From: JBDSEG01 sp039920165
Lineage (GTDB): Bacteria > Pseudomonadota > Gammaproteobacteria > Burkholderiales > Burkholderiaceae_C
Reading direction: 5' to 3'
DNA length: 5,125 bases
NCBI GenBank assembly: GCA_039920165.1
Contig: JBDSEG010000300.1
Coordinates: forward strand, 1 to 5,125
The notes below the pieces were generated by a model, which was not told the DNA's origin, did not search any database, and saw only the letters and a program-made list of their open reading frames with translations. Positions 1-5,034 of this stretch are shown one piece after another. Each line of letters begins with the position of its first letter. Position 1 is the stretch's first letter. A program made the translations under genes and the position numbers.

Positions 1-97
1 CGGCGATGACCGCGACCGCCAGCGTGAAGACCCGCGGGCGACCACAGAAATGCGCGGCCGCCTTGGCGAACCGGGAGTACCAAGAAGCGCTTCGCAT
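1..97 (-). CDS. Low-affinity iron permease family membrane protein, N-terminal part only
   Basis: The gene runs off the left edge, so only the first 32 codons are visible. The peptide starts MRSASWYSRFAKAAAHF and continues into a hydrophobic stretch (about residues 23-32, VFTLAVAVIA) that begins the first membrane segment. A short basic/aromatic 'SRFAKAAAHxxGRP' start leading into 'F.LAVAVI' is how small bacterial proteins of the low-affinity iron permease family (related to part of yeast Fet4) usually begin. The start at 97 is chosen because GGAGG lies 6 nt upstream. The ATG 5 nt further upstream is in another frame and gives no family resemblance. It lies 63 nt downstream of the lolD stop in the same direction, so co-transcription is possible. 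The family name rests on recognition of the N-terminus only; iron transport by the small bacterial members is poorly established. Confidence 0.72.
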   Translation of the reverse strand, partial: MRSASWYSRFAKAAAHFCGRPRVFTLAVAVIA

Positions 98-103
98 GTC
101 ATG

Positions 104-108
104 CCTCC
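104..108 (-). promoter_or_regulatory. Shine-Dalgarno site of the iron permease family gene
   Basis: On the minus strand GGAGG sits 6 nt before the ATG at 97-95, near-ideal spacing. It decides between two nearby ATG codons in different frames and supports translation as a leadered message, perhaps as the last part of the lolCD transcript. Confidence 0.75.
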
Positions 109-132
109 ACGGTCGCGTCGCCGGCGCAGTCC

Positions 133-150
133 AGCCTCTGAGCAGAGGCT
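133..150 (-). terminator. Perfect hairpin after lolD, no T-tract
   Basis: AGCCTCTG and CAGAGGCT form a perfect 8-bp inverted repeat separated by 2 nt, in practice a 7-bp stem with a 4-nt loop. It starts 10 nt beyond the lolD stop. Neither strand has a run of T after the stem, so it does not meet the usual rule for an intrinsic terminator. It could be a weak or partial terminator, a 3'-end stabiliser for the lolCD message, or a protein site. The dyad is seen directly; the role is inferred. Confidence 0.35.
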
Positions 151-160
151 CGATTCGAAC

Positions 161-967
161 TCACCCCACGAGGCGCCCGCGCTGCAACCGGAGCACTTTC
201 GAACACCGCCTCGCCAGCGACTCGTCGTGCGTCACCAGCACGATCGCCATGCGGCGGCTGCGGCCGAGTTCGAGCATCAGCTCGAAGACGCCGTCGGCCG
301 TTTCGCGGTCGAGGTTGCCCGTCGGTTCATCGGCCAATACGCAGGCGGGCTGACCGGCGAGGGCGCGTGCGATGGCAACCCGCTGGCGCTCGCCGCCGGA
401 AAGTTGCGACGGGCGGTGCCGGACGCGGTCGGCGAGTCCCACCTGCGCGAGCACCGCCTGCGCTCGCTCGCGCGCCTCGGGCTTGGTCAGGCGGCGGATG
501 CGCAGCGGCATCGCTACATTGTCGAGCGCGGTGAACTCGGGCAGCAAATGATGGAACTGGTAGATGAAACCGAGCTGGCGATTGCGCCACTCGCCCTGCC
601 CGCTCGCATCCATTGCGTTGAAGTCGCGTCCCATCAGTTGCACCCGGCCCTGGCTCGGCGCTTCGAGGCCGCCGAGCAGGTGCAGCAGCGTGCTCTTGCC
701 CGATCCGGATGCGCCGACCACCGCCAGTGTCTCGCCGGCTTGCACCGTCAGGTCGACGCCTTGCAGCACGTGCACGTCGAGCGCATCGCGCCCGCTACCT
801 TCGGTGAAGCGCTTGTGCAGGTCGGTCGCTTCGATGACCGGCGCTTCGCCGCCGGCGCCCAATCGTCCTTGAACGGCCGGGCCGAGCGCCGGGCCGCTCC
901 CAAGCCGGTCCGACCCCCTCGGGGGGTCGATCGCCTTACCCGGCGAGCGGGGGGCCCCGTCATTCAT
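161..967 (-). CDS. lolD: LolD, ATPase of the lipoprotein-releasing ABC transporter
   Basis: LolD hydrolyses ATP at the cytoplasmic face of the inner membrane to drive release of outer-membrane lipoproteins by its LolC/E-type permease to the chaperone LolA. All ABC motifs are intact in the 268 residues: Walker A GASGSGKST (85-93), Q-loop Gln137 inside the family-typical GFIYQFHHLLPEFTALDN (133-150), signature LSGGERQ (189-195), Walker B VLADEP (210-215) with catalytic Glu214, D-loop NLD (218-220) and switch His247. The conserved domain begins at VIEATDLHKRF (44). About 43 residues precede it, against about 5 in E. coli LolD (233 aa). The ATG at 967 is chosen because it overlaps the lolC stop by 8 nt (ATGAATGA) and gives the common MND start; no convincing Shine-Dalgarno is present, so coupling to lolC translation is likely. 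An in-frame TTG at 862-860 (codon 36), with AAGGA 3 nt before it, is an alternative start. Confidence 0.95.
   Translation of the reverse strand: MNDGAPRSPGKAIDPPRGSDRLGSGPALGPAVQGRLGAGGEAPVIEATDLHKRFTEGSGRDALDVHVLQGVDLTVQAGETLAVVGASGSGKSTLLHLLGGLEAPSQGRVQLMGRDFNAMDASGQGEWRNRQLGFIYQFHHLLPEFTALDNVAMPLRIRRLTKPEARERAQAVLAQVGLADRVRHRPSQLSGGERQRVAIARALAGQPACVLADEPTGNLDRETADGVFELMLELGRSRRMAIVLVTHDESLARRCSKVLRLQRGRLVG
863..958. repeat. Probable intergenic-type repeat inserted in the 5' end of lolD
   Basis: This stretch encodes the extra LolD residues at about positions 4-35, rich in Gly, Pro, Arg, Ser and Ala and unlike any part of the ABC fold. It is made of G or C blocks and dyads: GGGGCCCC at 951-958, a strong 8-bp stem at 911-929, and a GAGCG/CGCTC dyad in 884-899. 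Codons rare in the neighbouring genes cluster here on the minus strand: GGG at codons 4, 18 and 23, AGG at 17, CCC at 6 and 15, CTT at 22, GGA at 34 and CGA at 35. The picture suits noncoding, hairpin-bearing repeat DNA that landed at the lolC/lolD junction and stayed in frame. No second copy exists in this window, so calling it a dispersed repeat is inference. The exact edges are uncertain. Confidence 0.45.
911..929 (-). other. Strong GC hairpin in the 5' coding part of lolD
   Basis: CGACCCCC and GGGGGTCG form a perfect 8-bp stem with a 3-nt loop. In the lolC-lolD message it lies 38-56 nt after the A of the first lolD ATG, inside codons 13-19. Such a stem near the start could slow ribosomes or affect RNA stability and so shift the LolC:LolD ratio. 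It is seen directly; any effect is inferred. There is no T-run after it on either strand, so it is not a canonical terminator. Confidence 0.6.
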
Positions 968-2216
968 ACCTGAGCGCCTGCGCCGGTTCGACCCGGCTCG
1001 CGCGCCAGCTCGGATACAGCGTCGCGACGAAGGACAGCAACAGCGAGATGACTACGATGGGAACGATGTCCGAACTCTGCGGCTCGCTCGGCATGCGGCT
1101 GATGAGGTAGATGCTGCTGGGCAGAAAGCTCGTTTGCAGCACGCGCTCGATCGCCGGCACGATGACGTCGATATTGAAGGCGACGAGCAGCCCGAGCGCG
1201 ACCCCCGATAGCGTGCCGATCACCCCGGCGAGCGCGCCCTGCTCCATGAAGATCGCCATCACCGAACGTGGCGTCGCGCCGAGGGTGCGCAGGATCGCGA
1301 TATCGGCCTGCTTGTCGGTCACCGTCATCACGAGCGTGGAGACGAGGTTGAACGCCGCCACCGCGACGATCAGCGTGAGGATGATGAACATCAGGCGCTT
1401 TTCGATCTGCACCGCCGAGAACCAGTTGCGGTTCGTCGTGGTCCAGTCGCGCACGTTCACCTGCGGGCCCAGCGCCTGCGCCAGACCGGCCGCCACCTGC
1501 CTTGCGTCCTGCTGGTCGGACAGGCGAAGCTGGACTCCGGTCGGCCCTTCGACGCGGAACAGCTTCTGCGCATCGTCGATGTGGATCCACGCAAGGCTGC
1601 TGTCGTATTCGTAATGGCCGGCGCTGAAGGTGCCGACGACGGTCAGCTGCTTCAGGCGCGGCACCATGCCGGCCGGCGTGACCTGTCCGCCGGGCGCGAA
1701 GAGCGTTACCTTGTCGCCCAAGCGCACGCCCAGCGAGCGCGCGAGTTCAATGCCGAGCACGATATTCCACTCGCCCGGCAGCAGGCGCGCGAGCGTCGTG
1801 TCCTTGAGCTGCGCGGCAATCGGCGTGACGGCGGCCTCGTCGGCCGGCGAGATGCCACGCACCACCGCTCCGCGCATCTCGTCGCCGCGCGCGATCAGTG
1901 CCTGCGCCGCGACGAAGGGTGCGGCCCCGATCACTTGCGGGTTCTGCTTCGCCTGCGCGGCAATGGCCTTCCAGTCGGCGAATCCCGCGCCCAGCGCATC
2001 GAAGACCTCGATGTGCGCGATGACCGACAGCATGCGGTCGCGCACCTCCTTCTGGAAGCCGTTCATCACCGACAGCACGATGATCAGCGCGGCCACGCCG
2101 AGCGCGATGCCCAGCATCGAGACGCCCGAGATGAAGGAGATAAAACCGTTCTTGCGCCCCGCGCGCCCGGCCCGCGTATAGCGCCAGCCGATCTGGAGTT
2201 CGTAGGGCCAATTCAT
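960..2216 (-). CDS. lolC: LolC/LolE-family lipoprotein-releasing permease
   Basis: This is the inner-membrane permease that takes outer-membrane lipoproteins from the membrane and, powered by LolD, passes them to LolA. At 418 residues it is close to the family length (about 400-415). The N-terminus has the family pattern (YELQIGWRYTRAG, then NGFISFIS) leading into membrane segment 1 (about 27-51) and MNGFQKEVRDR. A large periplasmic domain (about 52-274) follows. Three more membrane segments (about 275-298, 320-350, 384-402) enclose the FtsX-type domain. TDKQADIAILRTLGATPRSV (300-319) is the coupling helix region that contacts LolD. Residues 173-187, with the Pro-flanked FAPGGQVTPAGMVPR, align with the LolC 'Hook' that binds LolA. 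Only one permease gene adjoins lolD, as in LolF-type homodimeric systems, though a LolE elsewhere cannot be excluded. No Shine-Dalgarno precedes the ATG; see the promoter entry at 2226. The stop overlaps the lolD start. Confidence 0.95.
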   Translation of the reverse strand: MNWPYELQIGWRYTRAGRAGRKNGFISFISGVSMLGIALGVAALIIVLSVMNGFQKEVRDRMLSVIAHIEVFDALGAGFADWKAIAAQAKQNPQVIGAAPFVAAQALIARGDEMRGAVVRGISPADEAAVTPIAAQLKDTTLARLLPGEWNIVLGIELARSLGVRLGDKVTLFAPGGQVTPAGMVPRLKQLTVVGTFSAGHYEYDSSLAWIHIDDAQKLFRVEGPTGVQLRLSDQQDARQVAAGLAQALGPQVNVRDWTTTNRNWFSAVQIEKRLMFIILTLIVAVAAFNLVSTLVMTVTDKQADIAILRTLGATPRSVMAIFMEQGALAGVIGTLSGVALGLLVAFNIDVIVPAIERVLQTSFLPSSIYLISRMPSEPQSSDIVPIVVISLLLSFVATLYPSWRASRVEPAQALRYE

Positions 2217-2225
2217 GCGGACGCG

Positions 2226-2231
2226 ATGCTA
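2226..2231 (-). promoter_or_regulatory. Putative -10 element of the lolCD promoter, near-leaderless
   Basis: On the minus strand TAGCAT matches TATAAT at 4 of 6 positions and ends 9 nt before the lolC ATG. Transcription would then begin about 2-3 nt before the start codon. There is no purine-rich ribosome site between it and ATG. No good -35 is visible at 16-18 nt spacing because the region is G/C only. The same arrangement precedes two other genes in this window, which raises confidence. Confidence 0.4.
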
Positions 2232-2289
2232 CAGGAGGGTGTGCGCCGGGCCGGCGCGGGTGAGGTTCGCAGCGCACGCGCGCGCACCC

Positions 2290-2295
2290 TAGACT
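2290..2295 (+). promoter_or_regulatory. Putative -10 element of the 575-residue protein gene
   Basis: TAGACT (4 of 6 match to TATAAT) ends 8 nt before the ATG at 2304, placing the expected transcript start at or next to that codon. A weak -35 candidate TTCGCA (2266-2271) lies 18 nt upstream. The interval to ATG (CGCCCGCC) contains no Shine-Dalgarno. This promoter and that of lolC diverge within the 87-bp gap 2217-2303. Confidence 0.42.
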
Positions 2296-2303
2296 CGCCC
2301 GCC

Positions 2304-4031
2304 ATGGTCCGCCTCGTCGTCGTCGCATTGCAGTGGCTGGTCCGCCATGCCCTGATGCTGCTGGTGATCATGGCGGTGCTCGCGACCGGCTCCTGGGCGT
2401 TGAAGCAGATGCACCAGCTCGAGCAGTCGCGCGGCGAAGTGGCATCTCTGCAGCGCAATCACGCTGCGCTACATGACGAGCCGTCACGCGTGTCGGGTTG
2501 GCTCGATGCACTGCTGGCGGGCGGATCGGGCGCTGCCGCCGATGCCGGCGACGCGCTGCGCAGGCGCCTTGCGGCCGAGCGAGCGCAGCGCGAAGCCCGA
2601 CGCGCCGTGCTGGCCGCCCGCAATCCGATCCGGGTGCGCCTGCCCGGAAGCGACGACTTTCTCGCCGCCGCCCGACTCGATATCGAGATCGGCGCGCTGC
2701 GCCAGGCCGAAGCCCATTTGCAGGCCCAGTCGTCGCTCGCGCAGGCGCTCGGCAACGCCGAGGGTGCACGTCGCGCGATCAGCGCGGAACGGGCCCAGGC
2801 GCAGGCCGCGATCGACGTCCGGCTCGCGCGGCGCCGGGCCTTGGCTGCCAAGCACACGTTCTTGCGCGAGATCCCGGGCACGTCGGTCTACCGCGAGATC
2901 GACCGCCTCGACGCCGAACGGCGCGACCTCGAAGTGCAGCGCGCGCGGCACGATGCGTCAATGAAGTTGCTCGACGACAGCGCGCGGCTCGGGCGCGAAT
3001 GGCAGCGCGGCTTGCGCATCGGACCCGAGGCTCTGCGCACGTTGGTCGCACCTATCGTTGCGCAGGTGGACTCGCGTGCCGGCGAACTCGATCGCCGGAT
3101 CCGCGACGACCTCTGGCGCCGCGCCACCGAAGAGTTCACGTCGGTCTTCGTCCCCGCGCTGCTCGTCCTCGCGGGCGCCATCCTCAGCGGTCCGTTGATC
3201 AAGACTTTTACCTATTTCGTGCTGGCGCCGCTCGCCGCGCGACGGCCGCCGATTCGCTTGCCCGACGCCGAGCGCGAAGGCGGTGAACTTCACGCAGCCG
3301 CGATTCCCATGTTGAACGGCAAGGTATCGAGCAGCACCTTGCCACTCGTCCTGGCCGACGGCGAAGAGCTGCGCGTGCACGCCGATTTCCTGCAAAGCCG
3401 GCCGGGCACGACCCGCGCGGCCACCCTTCTGTGGCTCGATCCGACCCGGCCTTTCACCAGCCTCGCGGCAGACATGGCGCTGGTCCAGCACGTGCTGCCC
3501 GACGGCGGGCTGCCGGTCATGCTGTCGTCGACACGGCAGGACCTGCTCGAACTCGCGCTGCTCGACCTGCCTGCCGGGTCGGCTGTCGTGCTGCGCCCGC
3601 GGGGCCTCGCGGGGCTCGTGCAGCGCATCGACCGGCCGATTCGCATCACGAGCCACTGGCGCTTCGCAAGCCTGCACGCCTGGCTCGACCTGCAATTCCG
3701 CTACCTCGTCTTCCACGGCCCGGGCCGGCTGGTGCTGAAAGGGTCACGCGGCGTGATCGTCGAAGCGTCGGCGACAGGCCGGACCATGGACCGCATCGTC
3801 AACCAGGCGGGTGTGCTCGGCTGGTCGGTCGGGCTCGCGCGGTCCAGCGCACGCTGCGATTCGTTCCCGGCCTACCTGCTGGGCAAACAGGACCTGCTGA
3901 ACGACCGCTTCCACGGCACCGGCCACATCGTCTACGAAGAGATGCCGGGCGCGGGCGCGTCGCACAGCCTCGTCTTCGGCAAGGGCTGGACCGGTCTGAC
4001 CGATTCGGTGCTGAAGGTCTTCGGCATCTGA
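2304..4031 (+). CDS. Two-pass membrane protein with coiled coil and AIM24-like C-terminal domain, function unknown
   Basis: I do not recognise this 575-residue protein as a named family. It has a hydrophobic segment at about 14-33, then a charged, Arg/Ala/Glu-rich helical region (about 35-278) with heptad-like spacing typical of coiled coil, then a second hydrophobic stretch (about 279-310, VFVPALLVLAGAILSGPLI onward) followed by the basic AARRPPIR. By the positive-inside rule both ends are cytoplasmic and the coiled coil is periplasmic. Residues about 330-560 look all-beta. The part from FHGPGRLVLKGSRGVIVEA (470-488) through LGWSVGLARS to FHGTGHIVYEE (536-546) has the paired 'f.GpG.v.l' and 'f.GtG.v' pattern of AIM24/TRAP-like beta-sandwich proteins; this is resemblance only. 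The start at 2304 is chosen because the membrane segment follows at once and a -10 box sits just upstream. In-frame ATG 2226 and GTG 2241 would add only an Arg/Ala-rich tail and overlap the lolC promoter. It is divergent from lolCD. Confidence 0.85.
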   Translation: MVRLVVVALQWLVRHALMLLVIMAVLATGSWALKQMHQLEQSRGEVASLQRNHAALHDEPSRVSGWLDALLAGGSGAAADAGDALRRRLAAERAQREARRAVLAARNPIRVRLPGSDDFLAAARLDIEIGALRQAEAHLQAQSSLAQALGNAEGARRAISAERAQAQAAIDVRLARRRALAAKHTFLREIPGTSVYREIDRLDAERRDLEVQRARHDASMKLLDDSARLGREWQRGLRIGPEALRTLVAPIVAQVDSRAGELDRRIRDDLWRRATEEFTSVFVPALLVLAGAILSGPLIKTFTYFVLAPLAARRPPIRLPDAEREGGELHAAAIPMLNGKVSSSTLPLVLADGEELRVHADFLQSRPGTTRAATLLWLDPTRPFTSLAADMALVQHVLPDGGLPVMLSSTRQDLLELALLDLPAGSAVVLRPRGLAGLVQRIDRPIRITSHWRFASLHAWLDLQFRYLVFHGPGRLVLKGSRGVIVEASATGRTMDRIVNQAGVLGWSVGLARSSARCDSFPAYLLGKQDLLNDRFHGTGHIVYEEMPGAGASHSLVFGKGWTGLTDSVLKVFGI

Positions 4032-4058
4032 CCCGCGGCCGCGGTCGTCAGGCGGGTC
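4030..4058 (+). terminator. Hairpin at the end of the 575-residue protein gene, weak terminator candidate
   Basis: GACCCGC, beginning inside the TGA stop, can pair with GCGGGTC (4052-4058), a 7-bp stem with a 15-nt loop. Inside lies the competing 12-bp palindrome CCGCGGCCGCGG (4033-4044). No T-run follows, so intrinsic termination is doubtful. The next gene has its own -10-like box at 4074, so some separation of transcripts is plausible. Confidence 0.25.
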
Positions 4059-4073
4059 GCACGGACCGGCCGA

Positions 4074-4079
4074 GATAAT
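4074..4079 (+). promoter_or_regulatory. Putative -10 element of the RpfE-type gene and recJ, leaderless
   Basis: GATAAT matches TATAAT at 5 of 6 positions, in a very G/C-rich setting where such an A/T patch stands out. It ends 7 nt before the ATG at 4087, so RNA would start at about the A of ATG. No Shine-Dalgarno is present in the 15 nt upstream. No convincing -35 is seen. Confidence 0.5.
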
Positions 4080-4086
4080 CGACCCG

Positions 4087-5034
4087 ATGCACCTGCTCAT
4101 CCCGTTCGCGTCCGCGGCATCCGAAGCCGCCGAGGCGTCGACCCACGTGCTGCGCGATCTGGCGTTGCCGCAACTGGCGCGGCTCACGGCACGGCTGGCG
4201 GCGGCGCCGCGCGACAGCGGCGAGTCCGATTCCCTCACTCCGCCGCACGAGCGCGCGCTCGCCGCGGCCTGGGGCTGGCGCGGGGGAGACGGCTGTTTTC
4301 CATTCGCCGCGCAGGCGGCGCAATCCGACGGTATCGATGTCGGAACCAGGGCCTGGGGGCTGCTCACACCCGCGCACTGGCTGCTCGGCCGCGATCACGT
4401 CCTGCTTGCCGATCCCGATGCGCTCGATCTGGACGAGGCCGAATCGCGCGCCCTCTTCGAGGCGGTGCACCCGCTCTTCGAAAGCGAAGGTTTTACGCTT
4501 ACCTGGGGTGCGCCGCAGCGCTGGTACGCGGCGCACGAGATCCTGACGGATCTGCCGTGCGCCTCGCTCGACCGTGTGATCGGCCGGCGCATCGAGACCT
4601 GGCTCGCCGAGTCCCGGGGCCATGCCTCGTCGCGCCTCATGCGGCGGCTGCAAAGCGAGGTGCAGATGATGCTGTACCCGCACCCGGTGAACGAGGCGCG
4701 CGAGGCGCGCGGCGTGCCGACTGTCAACTCGTTCTGGCTCAGCGGATGCGGGCGCCATCAGCCGGCAGACGCTGCCGCCGTGCAGGTCGAGCGCTCGCTG
4801 CGCGCACCGCTGCTGGCGCAGGACTGGGCGGCGTGGGCCGATGCCTGGCGCGCGCTCGACGCCGGACCGATCGCGGCACTGCTGCGGCGCGCGCAGGCCG
4901 GCGAGCCAGTGGTGCTGACGTTGTGCGGCGAACGCCATGCGCAGCGCTTCGAGAGCGCGCGCCGCAGCTTCTTCGAACGCGCGACGCAGCGCTGGTCGGC
5001 CCCGGCGCCGGACCGCGTGCTGGAGGCGCTGTGA
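4087..5034 (+). CDS. RpfE-type regulatory protein (phosphoglycerate mutase-like in some annotations)
   Basis: The 315-residue soluble protein opens with MHLLIPFASA and carries the blocks I associate with the family found next to recJ in betaproteobacteria and xanthomonads: LTPPHERALAAAWGWRGGDG (50-69), AWGLLTPAHWLLGRDHVLLADP (89-110), DEAESRALFEAVHPLFESEG (116-135), SLDRVIGR (160-167), RLQSEVQMMLYPHPVNEAREARG (187-209) and VNSFWLSGCG (213-222). In Xanthomonas the relative is RpfE, named from the rpf virulence/diffusible-factor gene cluster; its biochemical role is not settled. The phosphoglycerate mutase label used in some genomes implies distant fold similarity; I see no clear metal-binding or phosphoserine site, so enzymatic activity should not be assumed. 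No signal peptide or membrane segment is present. Its stop overlaps the recJ start (GTGA), suggesting translational coupling, and the gene likely begins its own transcript at 4087. Confidence 0.82.
   Translation: MHLLIPFASAASEAAEASTHVLRDLALPQLARLTARLAAAPRDSGESDSLTPPHERALAAAWGWRGGDGCFPFAAQAAQSDGIDVGTRAWGLLTPAHWLLGRDHVLLADPDALDLDEAESRALFEAVHPLFESEGFTLTWGAPQRWYAAHEILTDLPCASLDRVIGRRIETWLAESRGHASSRLMRRLQSEVQMMLYPHPVNEAREARGVPTVNSFWLSGCGRHQPADAAAVQVERSLRAPLLAQDWAAWADAWRALDAGPIAALLRRAQAGEPVVLTLCGERHAQRFESARRSFFERATQRWSAPAPDRVLEAL
5022..5026 (+). promoter_or_regulatory. Shine-Dalgarno site of recJ
   Basis: GGAGG lies inside the last codons of the upstream gene, 4 nt before the GTG at 5031. It supports the GTG as the recJ start and re-initiation by ribosomes ending at 5034. 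Confidence 0.7.

Noticed and set aside
98..132. TGGACT on the minus strand as a -10 box for the iron permease family gene
   Set aside because: The match is weak, no -35 partner is visible, and read-through from lolCD with the clear GGAGG explains expression.
151..160. GTTCGAATC on the minus strand resembles a tRNA T-loop and could be an attachment-site remnant
   Set aside because: The flanks do not form a T-stem, and no acceptor, D or anticodon arm can be drawn; the upstream bases are the end of lolD.
50..973. Long plus-strand open frame of about 307 codons antisense to lolD
   Set aside because: It mirrors lolD codons in very GC-rich DNA, gives Arg/Ala/His-rich protein with no family likeness, and lolD on the other strand has all ABC motifs.
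2233..2243. AGGAGG followed by an in-frame GTG at 2241 as the start of the 575-residue protein
   Set aside because: The spacing is only about 2 nt, too short for normal initiation, and the added residues are Arg/Ala-rich. Kept only as a weak alternative.
1581..2303. Upstream open extension of the 575-residue protein frame, running antisense through lolC
   Set aside because: The extra sequence is Arg/Ala/Asp-rich, unlike a domain, and overlaps the well-supported lolC. The membrane segment and the promoter box favour the start at 2304.
2958..3716. Minus-strand open frame of 252 codons antisense to the 575-residue protein gene
   Set aside because: The composition is a typical GC-rich shadow with no start signal, while the plus strand has coherent membrane and domain structure.
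4048..4938. Minus-strand open frame of 296 codons antisense to the RpfE-type gene
   Set aside because: The plus strand encodes recognisable conserved blocks; the minus product is low-complexity Arg/Ala/Gln-rich.
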